Of a stretch of 36,522 nucleotides of DNA, positions 1-7,460 are shown piece after piece. Each line of letters opens with the position of its first letter. The stretch's first letter is position 1. The DNA is taken from the NCBI GenBank assembly GCA_011523705.1, contig WTGC01000022.1, positions 1 to 36,522 on the forward strand, in the 5' to 3' direction. The notes beneath the pieces are model-generated. The model was not told where the DNA came from. It made no database searches and saw only the letters and a list, made by a program, of their open reading frames with translations. Source of the stretch: Chloroflexota bacterium (GTDB lineage Bacteria; Chloroflexota; Anaerolineae; Aggregatilineales; Phototrophicaceae). Made by a program: the position numbers and the translations under genes.

Positions 1-52
1 GGTTGAGGGCCGTGTCCTTAACGGGGTGGAGGTTCGAGTCCTCTTCAGGGCA
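1..52 (+). tRNA. tRNA-Leu, 3' part only (cut by window edge)
   Basis: Only the 3' part is in the window. The T arm is clear (stem 28-32 with 40-44, loop TTCGAGT at 33-39), followed by the 3' acceptor strand 45-51 and discriminator A52. No CCA is encoded. A long variable arm (CCGT at 10-13 pairing with ACGG at 21-24) limits the choice to Leu, Ser or Tyr. Discriminator A and the first bases GGT, which fit an anticodon ending in AG followed by G37, favour Leu. The anticodon itself lies almost entirely outside, so the isoacceptor is not certain. Confidence 0.7.
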
Positions 53-62
53 TGAGATAAAA

Positions 63-87
63 GCTCACCATGGTTGGTGGGCTTTTT
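63..87 (+). terminator. intrinsic terminator after tRNA-Leu
   Basis: An 8-bp stem (GCTCACCA at 63-70 with TGGTGGGC at 75-82, one G-T pair) with a 4-base loop is followed directly by TTTTT. It lies 11 bases after the tRNA 3' end. Confidence 0.85.
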
Positions 88-230
88 CGTTGCGCCGAAT
101 ATTAAGCGCCTGTAAACTGCTACTGGAATAGAGCGTAACAACTACAAGCCGCATCGCTAGCGCGTCGAGTGCTGCAAACTAGTCGTATTCCTGATACTCG
201 CGCGTCGAGCCGGAAATGTGAAGGCAAAAG

Positions 231-1403
231 ATGAGCGAATCCAGTAAAGCAATATTGCAGCGGGCGTATACGCTAATCGAGAATGGTGAACTGGAAAAGG
301 CGCAGGAGATTCTGGCGCCGCTGCTCCAAGACGATGCGGACAACGCCCATGTTTGGTGGGTGTACACGCATGCGGTGCAAGACGCATCCATGGGGCTGGC
401 CGCGCTGGAACGTGTGCTGGAGCTTGATCCAAAGTATCCCGGCGCGCGCGAGTTGAAGGCGGATGTCCTCGAGGCGCAGGCCAAAGATCCAGACTTGGTC
501 GCCTTGGAGGCGCGACGGTCGGGCGCCCCGGGCGCCGCGGCGGCCATTGATGTCGACGATTGGGAAGACCTGCAGCCTGCTGTGGAAACGGATGCGAATG
601 GCTCATCATTCCGCGGCCGCTTCGCATTGCTAGTTGTTGTACTTGTCATCGTCGTTGGCGGCGGCCTGGTCTTGTCTGGCGCACTTGATCTGTCGCAGTT
701 GCTCTCCGGCATTTTGCCATCTCCTGAACCACAAGTGATAGTCGTTTCAGAATCAACTGCTGAGCCGACTTCAGCCAATCCAGTGAGCGAGCCGACTTCA
801 GCCAGTCAAGCGAGCGAACCGACGTCGGTCATCGTCGATAGCGAGGCGACAGTAGCGCCTGTCGTAGCGGCGACGGCGACCTCGGAACCTGTTGCCGAGG
901 CAATGCCCCAGGAAGCCGACGTGAATGCCACGGAAGTGATCGCCCCGGCCACCGAGCAGGAACCAACAGCCACCGCGACCCGAAGACCGACAGCAACGTC
1001 TACACCCAAGGCTTCCCCCACGCCCACTCCCACGATCAGTTCTGACTCTATCCGCATCGCCAGTTTCGTCAGCTCGGTCGCTGAAACGATTTCGGATTTC
1101 ACCATCGTTCCATTGCAGAGTGGGATGCTGCCCACAAAGCTAGGCGATACGCTGGTCATTATCGTATGCGCCGTTCCGGGACCGGAATTTAACCAGCGCC
1201 TAAACACAGTGCTGACCGCTGTCGTGACCTTGGAAGCAGACTTGCCCGAAAACATTGAGGCGGTGGCCGCCGGGCTGGTCAATTGCGACGATGAAGACGC
1301 TGACTTGCGCATCGTCGGGGTCACACGGGCCACAATCAGCGCCTTCGCCAATGAAGAAATTGACTCCAAAGACTTCCAGCGCGCCTGGCAGCCCTTGCCT
1401 TGA
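231..1403 (+). CDS. membrane-anchored TPR protein with Thr/Pro-rich linker
   Basis: A 390-residue protein in three parts. Residues about 1-85 form a TPR-like helical region (alternating helices with the WWVYTHAV and LELDPKYPGA signatures typical of TPR units). Residues about 133-155 form one strongly hydrophobic membrane segment. Residues about 165-265 are low-complexity Ser/Thr/Pro/Glu, a typical extracytoplasmic linker. A small folded C-terminal region follows (about 270-390) that I do not recognise. The TPR part should be cytoplasmic and the C-terminus outside. The likely role is binding another protein, and no catalytic motif is visible. The ATG at 231 follows a weak GAAGG. It stands alone between a tRNA gene and smpB on the same strand. 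Function is unknown. Confidence 0.75.
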   Translation: MSESSKAILQRAYTLIENGELEKAQEILAPLLQDDADNAHVWWVYTHAVQDASMGLAALERVLELDPKYPGARELKADVLEAQAKDPDLVALEARRSGAPGAAAAIDVDDWEDLQPAVETDANGSSFRGRFALLVVVLVIVVGGGLVLSGALDLSQLLSGILPSPEPQVIVVSESTAEPTSANPVSEPTSASQASEPTSVIVDSEATVAPVVAATATSEPVAEAMPQEADVNATEVIAPATEQEPTATATRRPTATSTPKASPTPTPTISSDSIRIASFVSSVAETISDFTIVPLQSGMLPTKLGDTLVIIVCAVPGPEFNQRLNTVLTAVVTLEADLPENIEAVAAGLVNCDDEDADLRIVGVTRATISAFANEEIDSKDFQRAWQPLP

Positions 1404-1482
1404 ATCTGGCCTCTGGCAGCAGTATCCTAATTTCAAGATCAACGTACGCAGGGGCGCGGCTTGCCGCCGGATAATTCTACCC

Positions 1483-1941
1483 ATGAGCAAGGGCAGAAAA
1501 GTCATTACCAAGAATCGCAAAGCGCATCGCGATTATCTGGTCCGCGACCGATACGATGCCGGGCTCGTACTCTTGGGCTCGGAAATCAAGTCGATCCGCA
1601 ATCACAATATCAATATTGGCGATGGATATGTTCAGGAAAAAGCTGGCGAATTGTGGCTGCTGAATACGCATATCGCGCCCTATAAAGAAGCGAATATTTT
1701 TGGGCATTCCGATCCTCGGCGACCGCGCAAGCTCTTGCTGCACCGGCGCGAGATCAATCGCATCATCACGCGGATTCGCCAGAACGGCATGACGGCGATT
1801 CCGCTGCAGGTGTACCTGGAGCGGGGCCGGGCAAAAGTGGAGATCGGCGTCGCGCAGGGCAAGAGGCGCTATGACAAACGCGCCGACCTGGCAAAGCGCG
1901 ATGCTAACCGGCAGATTGAGCGCGCGCTAAAGGAGCGCTAA
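1483..1941 (+). CDS. smpB: SsrA-binding protein SmpB
   Basis: A 152-residue SmpB, the tmRNA-binding protein that delivers SsrA RNA to stalled ribosomes for trans-translation. Family signatures are visible: N-terminal KVITKNRKAHRDY, GLVLLGSEIKSIR, LLNTHIAPY, RKLLLHRREI, and a basic C-terminal tail (GKRRYDKRADLAKRDANR) that becomes helical in the ribosome. The reading frame stays open well upstream of 1483, but the family's N-terminus (MSKGRK) begins at this ATG and the total length is normal. No strong SD is seen. A GATAAT-like element just upstream hints at a very short leader. The tmRNA gene itself is not in this window. Confidence 0.95.
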   Translation: MSKGRKVITKNRKAHRDYLVRDRYDAGLVLLGSEIKSIRNHNINIGDGYVQEKAGELWLLNTHIAPYKEANIFGHSDPRRPRKLLLHRREINRIITRIRQNGMTAIPLQVYLERGRAKVEIGVAQGKRRYDKRADLAKRDANRQIERALKER

Positions 1942-1956
1942 AGCCGCCCTTTGTGG

Positions 1957-1985
1957 TTGTAGCCTGCGTAGCGCAGTGCTAAAAT
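1957..1985 (+). promoter_or_regulatory. candidate sigma-70-type promoter for trpS
   Basis: TTGTAG (1957-1962), a 17-base spacer and TAAAAT (1980-1985, five of six consensus bases) lie about 40 bases before the trpS start. The -35 match is weak. Confidence 0.5.
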
Positions 1986-2025
1986 CCTCGCGTCGAAATC
2001 GAGTCTTTAGTACGTAGAAGGTGAT

Positions 2026-3045
2026 ATGGCTGCAATGAACGGCAAGAAACCGCGTGTGCTCTCCGGCATTCAACCCTCGGGCAACTTGACAATTGGCAAC
2101 TACCTGGGCGCGTTGAAGCAATGGGTAGAAGTGCAGCACGATTACGATTGCTTCTATTGCGTAGTCGACTTGCACGCGATTACGACGGCGCAAGACCCGG
2201 CCGAGTTGCGTCAGAAAACGCGCGAGAGCGCCGCCATGTACATCGCCGCCGGGCTGGACCCGGAGATCTCGACGATATTTGTGCAGTCGCACGTGCCCGC
2301 CCACTCGGAGTTGGCCTGGATGCTCACCTGCATGGCGCCCTTGGGCTGGCTCCATCGCATGACCCAATTCAAAGACAAATCGGCCAAGCAGACCCAGGAG
2401 TCCATCGGCGCCGGCCTGCTCAATTATCCCAGCTTGATGGCGGCGGATATTTTGCTCTATCACGCCGATCTAGTGCCGGTCGGCGATGATCAGAACCAGC
2501 ACCTGGAATTCACGCGCGATCTGGCGCAGCGCTTCAATCACATGTATGGCGATACCTTCACCTTGCCTTCGGTAATGAATCCCCAAGCCGGCGCGCGCGT
2601 CATGGGCTTGGACAACCCGACGGCGAAAATGTCGAAGAGCGAAGCGGCCGAGAACCATGCGGTCTTCTTGCTGGACAGCTTGCCCGCGGCGCGCAAGAAA
2701 ATCATGCGCGCGGTGACCGATTCGCAGCGCGAGATTCGTTTTAGCAAAGAGCGGGAACGCGCCGGCGTCAACAATCTGCTCACCATCTATCAGGCGATCA
2801 CAAACGAATCCAGCGATGCGATTGAAGCTGATTTTGCCGACAAGGGTTACGGCGATCTCAAGCGGGCGGTGGCTGATTGCGTCGCTGCAACGCTTGAGCC
2901 GCTGCAAGCGCGCTACTACGAATTGATGAACGAAGCCGGTTATCTGGATTCCGTGCTCAAGCTGGGGCGGGAGAAAGCCGGCGCAATCGCCGAGGCGACG
3001 CTCAAATTGGCGCAAGAACGCATGGGATTCCTGGCGCCGTCTTGA
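2026..3045 (+). CDS. trpS: tryptophanyl-tRNA synthetase
   Basis: A class I aminoacyl-tRNA synthetase that charges tRNA-Trp with tryptophan. The 339-residue length is normal for bacterial TrpRS. The HIGH-equivalent is PSGNLTIGNYLGAL (about 17-30), and KMSKS is at 201-205 (PTAKMSKSEA). GDDQNQHLEFTRD (about 153-165) and MTQFKDK (112-118) are conserved TrpRS blocks. The ATG at 2026 follows GAAGGTG at good spacing, so it is preferred over a second ATG three codons later. A separate promoter for the following tRNA-Glu overlaps its stop codon. Confidence 0.96.
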   Translation: MAAMNGKKPRVLSGIQPSGNLTIGNYLGALKQWVEVQHDYDCFYCVVDLHAITTAQDPAELRQKTRESAAMYIAAGLDPEISTIFVQSHVPAHSELAWMLTCMAPLGWLHRMTQFKDKSAKQTQESIGAGLLNYPSLMAADILLYHADLVPVGDDQNQHLEFTRDLAQRFNHMYGDTFTLPSVMNPQAGARVMGLDNPTAKMSKSEAAENHAVFLLDSLPAARKKIMRAVTDSQREIRFSKERERAGVNNLLTIYQAITNESSDAIEADFADKGYGDLKRAVADCVAATLEPLQARYYELMNEAGYLDSVLKLGREKAGAIAEATLKLAQERMGFLAPS

Positions 3046-3070
3046 CCTTCTGACCGAGTTTGACTAGAAT
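3042..3070 (+). promoter_or_regulatory. promoter of tRNA-Glu, overlapping the trpS stop
   Basis: TTGACC (3042-3047), an exact 17-base spacer and TAGAAT (3065-3070) end 9 bases before the mature tRNA. The -35 box includes the trpS stop codon TGA. Confidence 0.75.
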
Positions 3071-3079
3071 GACTGGCGA

Positions 3080-3152
3080 GCCCCATTCGTCTAGCGGCCT
3101 AGGACGTGGCCCTCTCAAGGCCAAAACAGGAGTTCGAGTCTCCTATGGGGCA
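3080..3152 (+). tRNA. tRNA-Glu (anticodon CTC)
   Basis: A complete 73-base cloverleaf. The acceptor is GCCCCAT with ATGGGGC. The D stem is GTC/GAC. The anticodon stem TGGCC/GGCCA has loop CTCTCAA, giving anticodon CTC (reads GAG). The T arm is AGGAG-TTCGAGT-CTCCT and the discriminator is A. CCA is not encoded. It has its own promoter upstream and a terminator 4 bases downstream. Confidence 0.96.
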
Positions 3153-3156
3153 CTGT

Positions 3157-3187
3157 AACCTCGGATCGTACGCGTCCGAGGTTTTTT
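3157..3187 (+). terminator. intrinsic terminator after tRNA-Glu
   Basis: A 9-bp perfect stem (AACCTCGGA at 3157-3165 with TCCGAGGTT at 3175-3183) leads into a run of six T (3182-3187). Confidence 0.9.
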
Positions 3188-3225
3188 CTTGAACGGGCTG
3201 CTCCAAGCGGAAGGGTGACAGCGAG

Positions 3226-3630
3226 ATGCAGATCGAGCGCGCGATAGACACCGGCCGCAAGACACAGGCTGTCAATGTCACGGGCAACTGCCAATCCATG
3301 ATTGCTGGGACAAAGAACGGCATTGCCGTCTTCAACGTTCTGCACACGACAGCGGCGCTCATCGTATGTGAAGACGATCCAGATCTGCGCGACGACCTGG
3401 TCCGAGTAGCGGAGCACTGGCTCGAGAACCTTCGTCCATTCCGGCATGGCCGCTATGGCGCGCCCAACGCAGAAGCCCACATCACCAGCGCGCTGGCCGG
3501 AACATCCCTGACGCTTCCAATCATCGATGGCAAGTTGCTCCTTGGCAGTTGGCAAAGTATACTTCTGTTGGAGCTAGACGGGCCGCGGCGGCGAAAGCTC
3601 GTGTGCACCATTATTGAGACGCAAAACTAA
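3226..3630 (+). CDS. YjbQ / UPF0047 family protein
   Basis: A 134-residue single-domain protein of the YjbQ (UPF0047) family, which has been described as having secondary thiamine-phosphate synthase activity. The physiological role is unsettled. Hallmarks are visible: HTTAALIVCEDD (conserved His and acidic residues in the proposed metal/phosphate pocket), NAEAHITSALAGTSLTLP (second conserved His) and LLGSWQSILLLELDGPRRR near the C-terminus. Length is normal for the family. It follows the tRNA-Glu terminator and ends 15 bases before a PhyH-type oxygenase on the same strand. The two may be co-transcribed, but nothing suggests a shared pathway. Confidence 0.88.
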   Translation: MQIERAIDTGRKTQAVNVTGNCQSMIAGTKNGIAVFNVLHTTAALIVCEDDPDLRDDLVRVAEHWLENLRPFRHGRYGAPNAEAHITSALAGTSLTLPIIDGKLLLGSWQSILLLELDGPRRRKLVCTIIETQN

Positions 3631-3645
3631 ATTGAGGTTAAAGAA

Positions 3646-4605
3646 ATGCTAACGCGCGAACAAATTGAGCAGTTTCATGAAGATGGCTATCTGGCGGTAG
3701 ATCGCCTGCTGGATTACGAGTTGGACATTGAACCGGTCATTGAAGAATACCAACGGCTGCTGGACGACCTCGCTGAGCAATGGGTGGCCGAAGGGCGCCT
3801 CGAGAGCGCATTCAGCGACCTGCCATTTGAAGAGCGGCTGGTCGAGGTATATCGAGCCGGCTGCGATTATTATCAGGCATTTGATATTGCGCTGCCCAAT
3901 GGCAATATCCGCGCGGACACGCCCATTCATTTGGGTCCGGCTGTTTTCAATTTGCTGCGCAGCCCCCGTTTGCTGTCCGCCGTTGAGTCGCTTATCGGCG
4001 GCGAAATCTACAGCAACCCGATTCAGCATGTGCGCATCAAACCGCCACTCGACTCGGTACAAAAAGAAGATGTGGATAATGCGCTGGTGAGCGCCACCCG
4101 CTGGCATCAAGACAATGGCGTCGCGCTGCCCGAAGCCGACGAGACCAAGATGTTGACCTGCTGGGTAGCGGTTAGCGAAGCGACGCCGGAAAATGGCTGC
4201 CTTCAAGTCTTGCCGAAGAGCCACCGCGAAGGCATCGCCTTGCATTGCACCGTCACCAATCAGCTCGGCATTCCCGAATCGATGATCGAGCGGGAGCAGG
4301 CAAAGCCGGTGCCACTGAATCCCGGCGGCGTTCTATTCTTCCATCCCATGTGCAAACACGGCTCGCTCGATAACAACAGCGACGCCTTTCGCTGGAGCTT
4401 CGACCTGCGTTACAACCCGATCGGCGAGGCCACCGGGCGTCCACATTTTCCCGGCTTCATCGCGCAGAGCCGCGAAAACCCGGAGTCAGCGCTAGACGAT
4501 CATCGCGAGTGGGCGAAACTATGGCATGACGCGCGCGCGAGACTAGCCGACGTCGAAGAGATCAAGCACAACCGCTGGGACAAGGATGATCCGCTCTGCG
4601 CCTAA
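3646..4605 (+). CDS. phytanoyl-CoA dioxygenase (PhyH) family protein
   Basis: A 319-residue Fe(II)/2-oxoglutarate-dependent oxygenase of the PhyH family. The metal triad is visible as H154 and D156 in WHQDNG and H238 in FFHPMCKHGS. R249 (FRWSFDLRY) suits 2-oxoglutarate binding. The N-terminal block LTREQIEQFHEDGYLAVDRLL is typical of PhyH proteins. Members hydroxylate many small molecules or lipids, so the substrate cannot be named. The start is ATG behind a GAGGTTAAAG region, 15 bases after the yjbQ-family gene. The active site looks intact. Confidence 0.85.
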   Translation: MLTREQIEQFHEDGYLAVDRLLDYELDIEPVIEEYQRLLDDLAEQWVAEGRLESAFSDLPFEERLVEVYRAGCDYYQAFDIALPNGNIRADTPIHLGPAVFNLLRSPRLLSAVESLIGGEIYSNPIQHVRIKPPLDSVQKEDVDNALVSATRWHQDNGVALPEADETKMLTCWVAVSEATPENGCLQVLPKSHREGIALHCTVTNQLGIPESMIEREQAKPVPLNPGGVLFFHPMCKHGSLDNNSDAFRWSFDLRYNPIGEATGRPHFPGFIAQSRENPESALDDHREWAKLWHDARARLADVEEIKHNRWDKDDPLCA

Positions 4606-4621
4606 TCCCCATTGCGCCCTT

Positions 4622-4651
4622 TGTATAACTCTATAGAAACAGATGTATAAC
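4622..4651 (+). repeat. direct repeat TGTATAAC x2
   Basis: Two copies of TGTATAAC start at 4622 and 4644, 22 bases apart (about two helical turns), in the 146-base gap between the PhyH and YigZ genes. Each contains a -10-like TATAAC. They could be tandem promoter -10 elements or half-sites for a regulator. The evidence is thin. Confidence 0.35.
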
Positions 4652-4751
4652 GAGTTAATTCTGTTCGGCTTACGCTGCGGTTCCATAATGAAGAGCGCCT
4701 ATTTTCCGTTCAACTGTTCTTGAGTCAAAGCGCGACCGGGCGAGCATCCCT

Positions 4752-5363
4752 ATGTCTAACGGCTACCCAGTCCCAGCAAAATCCGTTCAAACCGAAATCG
4801 TCATCAATAAGTCGCGATTCTTGACCACTGTGGAATTGGCGACGAGTGTCGCTGGCGCCCGCGACCGGCTGGCCGCGCTCCGCTCCGAGTTGGCGAGCGC
4901 CAATCATCATGTTTACGCCTTTCGCGTCGGCTTTGGCAATTCGGTCACCGAAGGCATGAGTGATGACGGCGAACCGACGGGTACGGCTGGTCCCCCAACC
5001 CTTGCGGTCCTGCGGGGCGCCGGCATCGGCGACATTTTGCTGGTGACAGCGCGTTACTTTGGTGGAAAGAAGCTGGGCACTGGCGGACTGGTGCGCGCCT
5101 ACACCGCCTCGGCACAAGAAGCGCTGCGGGCGCTGAAGACCGAATTGAAAGTGCAACGACAGACGGTCGGGCTCGAATTGCCCTACACCTTTTACAATCT
5201 CGCCAAGCGGCTTATCGCTGCGCACAACGGGACGATAGAAGATGAGGCATTAGACGAACAGGTCTTGCTGATCGTCCGTTTTATCGCGGCTGATCTGGAG
5301 CGCTTTACCATTGAAATTCGAGAGCGAACCGCAGGCCAAGTGCTGCCGGTTGCACTGTCTTAA
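4752..5363 (+). CDS. YigZ / IMPACT family protein
   Basis: A 203-residue member of the IMPACT/YigZ family (UPF0029 domain plus a C-terminal ferredoxin-like domain). Recognisable blocks are KSRFLTTVE, HHVYAFRVG (family: the 'NA.H.c.Ay..G' region), DDGEPTGTAGPP and ARYFGGKKLGTGGLVRAY, the last being the strongest signature. The eukaryotic relative IMPACT regulates the GCN2 kinase. The bacterial role is unclear, although RNA or ribosome binding has been proposed. The ATG follows no strong SD. Its stop is only 4 bases from the convergent stop of the large TPR gene. Confidence 0.9.
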   Translation: MSNGYPVPAKSVQTEIVINKSRFLTTVELATSVAGARDRLAALRSELASANHHVYAFRVGFGNSVTEGMSDDGEPTGTAGPPTLAVLRGAGIGDILLVTARYFGGKKLGTGGLVRAYTASAQEALRALKTELKVQRQTVGLELPYTFYNLAKRLIAAHNGTIEDEALDEQVLLIVRFIAADLERFTIEIRERTAGQVLPVALS

Positions 5364-5367
5364 CTTC

Positions 5368-7377
5368 CTAGGCCATTTTCTGGGCGATCAATTGCCGGAC
5401 TTGCGAAATGGCGCGGTGGGAGGGCGCAATCGTCTCCGCCAGTGAAATGTACTGGCGCGCGTCTTCTAATTGATCATTTTCGATTAGCCAGGCAGCCAAT
5501 TGCATCAGAAGATAGATATCGTTGGGGAAGCGCTCGAGGGCGGCATTCAGCATGGTTATGGCTTCATCGCGTTCATTCCGTGACCACAAGATGCGCGCGA
5601 CGCCCAAATCAATTTGAGGATCGGGTCCCGCCGGTTCCGCCGCCTCGCGCAGCACGTCCAGCGCGCTCTCATCATCCCGCCAGCTGCGATAGCACGCGGA
5701 CAAGAGCAGATGGAGATCAACGAGCCTCGGCGCGAACTCTATTGCCTGCTCCAGCAGTTCCACTTTGTCTTCCGACACCGGACGATTTGCACTCAGAACG
5801 ACTTTTGTCTCAGCATATTGCTCGGCGAAAGACGGCAAGGACGCCTGCAGCTTGATTCGCTGAAGCTCCAGCTCCAGATTGTCGTCGATCTCAGCGAAGG
5901 CGGCGCGGCAGGCTTCAACCATTTCGTTTGCCAGCGCGCTGTCCGCATCGGCCAAAGCCAGCTGAGCAAGAAATACATAGGCATAGGCATTGGCATCAAG
6001 ATGTCCTTCCAGAATATCGTAGGCGCGATCGTGGTCTTCGAGCTCAATCATCCGGTCCAGGACCTCGCCGATAAAATCGCCCTCTTCGTCTCTTTGCAGC
6101 AGGCGCTCGAAGTAGATCCAGCGATCTTCGTCCGCAACGTCGATCATGTAGGCAAGCGCCAGCTGAAGAGCGCCCAAGTCGTCCCGTACGCCGTCGTTGT
6201 ATAGCTTGAGCGCGTTTGCGATTTCGACCGCAATATGCGCGTCTTCATCGTGTTCTTCCGGATCTAGCAGCAGCACGTCTTCAACATTCAAGCTATTGAC
6301 CTCGGCCGCCATCAAAAGCTCGGCATATTGCCAATAAAGCGCGGGATCTCCCAAGCCGCTTTCCAGCGCAAGCTGCGCCGTCTCGATAGCCGCCTCGACC
6401 TGCCCCGCATTGAGCTGGATCTCAATCATGGCGCACCATACAGACGCCTGCACACCCGCTTGCAAGCGCGGCTGCAAGAAGGCAAGCGCTTGCTGAGCCT
6501 GGCCCAGGCGCGAAAGCCCCAGAGCGGCGGCGGCAGCGCCGGGCGCGGCCAACGCCTCATGGCCGAATGTGCGGCTGAGCTCGCTCACGACTAGCTCGCC
6601 AATTTCGGCTATTCCCGGCTGCATCACCTGCTTTGCCATCATTCCTAAACACCAGAAGGAGAATTGCCCGGGATTCGAGGCACAAAGTTCAACTACCTCA
6701 AAAAACTGCTCGCGGACCTCGTTCTCGCTCCACTCGACATCCCACATATACAGGTATACATCGAGATTCCAGCCAAACACCGCTTCCAGCAGCGCCTCAA
6801 CTTCAGCGACATCCGTATCTCGCGAATCGTATTCGATGATGGAATTAGTGTTCACCTCTCCTGCAATCAACCCATAGACGTCCGCCGCGATGGCCGGCAG
6901 CGCCAAGGTGAAGGCGGCCAGCGACTCAAAGTGATAAGCCAGGGCGTCGCTGTCGATTTCGCTCTCGGCCAGGCTCTTGTCAATTACAAGCTGCAGATCA
7001 TAGCCGTCGGCGGCTGCTATGAGCGCGCCTTCCAGGATCACGTTGTCGGTCAAGCCATCCAGCGCCCAATCAGCCGGAGAGAACTGGTAATCGGAGGCGG
7101 TGATCTCCGCGTTTTCGTCGACGCTGTCAATCTTAGCGAAGCAACGATAAACCCGCGTGTCCTGATACTGTTCCACGAGGTAACAGAGACAAGCAGCCAG
7201 CCCCATAGCCGCTTCAGGCATGGCGGCGCTAAGGATCGGATATACGCCGATGCGAAAGCGCTCACTGGACTGAATCGTATTCGCCAGGCCGGCGGCGCTG
7301 CCGAAGATCGAGGTCGGCGCTCCTGACTCGCTGGGCTGTTTGCCAAGCGATTTCATTCTCTCGACGGCATTGAACAT
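5368..7377 (-). CDS. large TPR-repeat protein
   Basis: An acidic protein of 669 residues. The frame extends to a TTG at 7395, but the ATG at 7377 has GGAG 8 bases upstream and is the better start. The C-terminal half (about 265-669) is a chain of TPR-like helical pairs, with units around ALAAPGAAAAALGLSRLGQ, AQLALESGLGDPALYWQYAE and ERFPNDIYLLMQLAAWLIE. The first 230 residues are not clearly TPR. No signal peptide or catalytic motif is visible, so it is probably a cytoplasmic scaffold or adaptor. It is downstream of the SH3b gene on the same strand but separated from it by an intrinsic terminator, and no function can be assigned. Confidence 0.8.
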   Translation of the reverse strand: MFNAVERMKSLGKQPSESGAPTSIFGSAAGLANTIQSSERFRIGVYPILSAAMPEAAMGLAACLCYLVEQYQDTRVYRCFAKIDSVDENAEITASDYQFSPADWALDGLTDNVILEGALIAAADGYDLQLVIDKSLAESEIDSDALAYHFESLAAFTLALPAIAADVYGLIAGEVNTNSIIEYDSRDTDVAEVEALLEAVFGWNLDVYLYMWDVEWSENEVREQFFEVVELCASNPGQFSFWCLGMMAKQVMQPGIAEIGELVVSELSRTFGHEALAAPGAAAAALGLSRLGQAQQALAFLQPRLQAGVQASVWCAMIEIQLNAGQVEAAIETAQLALESGLGDPALYWQYAELLMAAEVNSLNVEDVLLLDPEEHDEDAHIAVEIANALKLYNDGVRDDLGALQLALAYMIDVADEDRWIYFERLLQRDEEGDFIGEVLDRMIELEDHDRAYDILEGHLDANAYAYVFLAQLALADADSALANEMVEACRAAFAEIDDNLELELQRIKLQASLPSFAEQYAETKVVLSANRPVSEDKVELLEQAIEFAPRLVDLHLLLSACYRSWRDDESALDVLREAAEPAGPDPQIDLGVARILWSRNERDEAITMLNAALERFPNDIYLLMQLAAWLIENDQLEDARQYISLAETIAPSHRAISQVRQLIAQKMA

Positions 7378-7393
7378 GAACGGCGCTCCAATC

Positions 7394-7420
7394 AAAACAC
7401 CCTGCCAATATGACAGGGTG
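7394..7420 (-). terminator. intrinsic terminator of the SH3b gene
   Basis: A perfect 7-bp inverted repeat (CACCCTG at 7398-7404, CAGGGTG at 7414-7420) is followed on the minus strand by TTTT. It sits between the SH3b gene end (7461) and the TPR gene start (7377). Confidence 0.75.
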
Positions 7421-7460
7421 CATTGTATATCTGACTAGGTCGTCTGAATAGAATACGCGG

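Noticed and set aside
63..87. Possibility that hairpins near the tRNA genes are attachment-site or mobile-element ends
   Set aside because: They are simple stem-plus-T-run terminators, and no integrase or direct repeat of a tRNA end is seen in the window.
1255..1482. N-terminal extension of SmpB by 76 residues
   Set aside because: It overlaps the end of the TPR gene in another frame and does not resemble SmpB. The family N-terminus starts at 1483.
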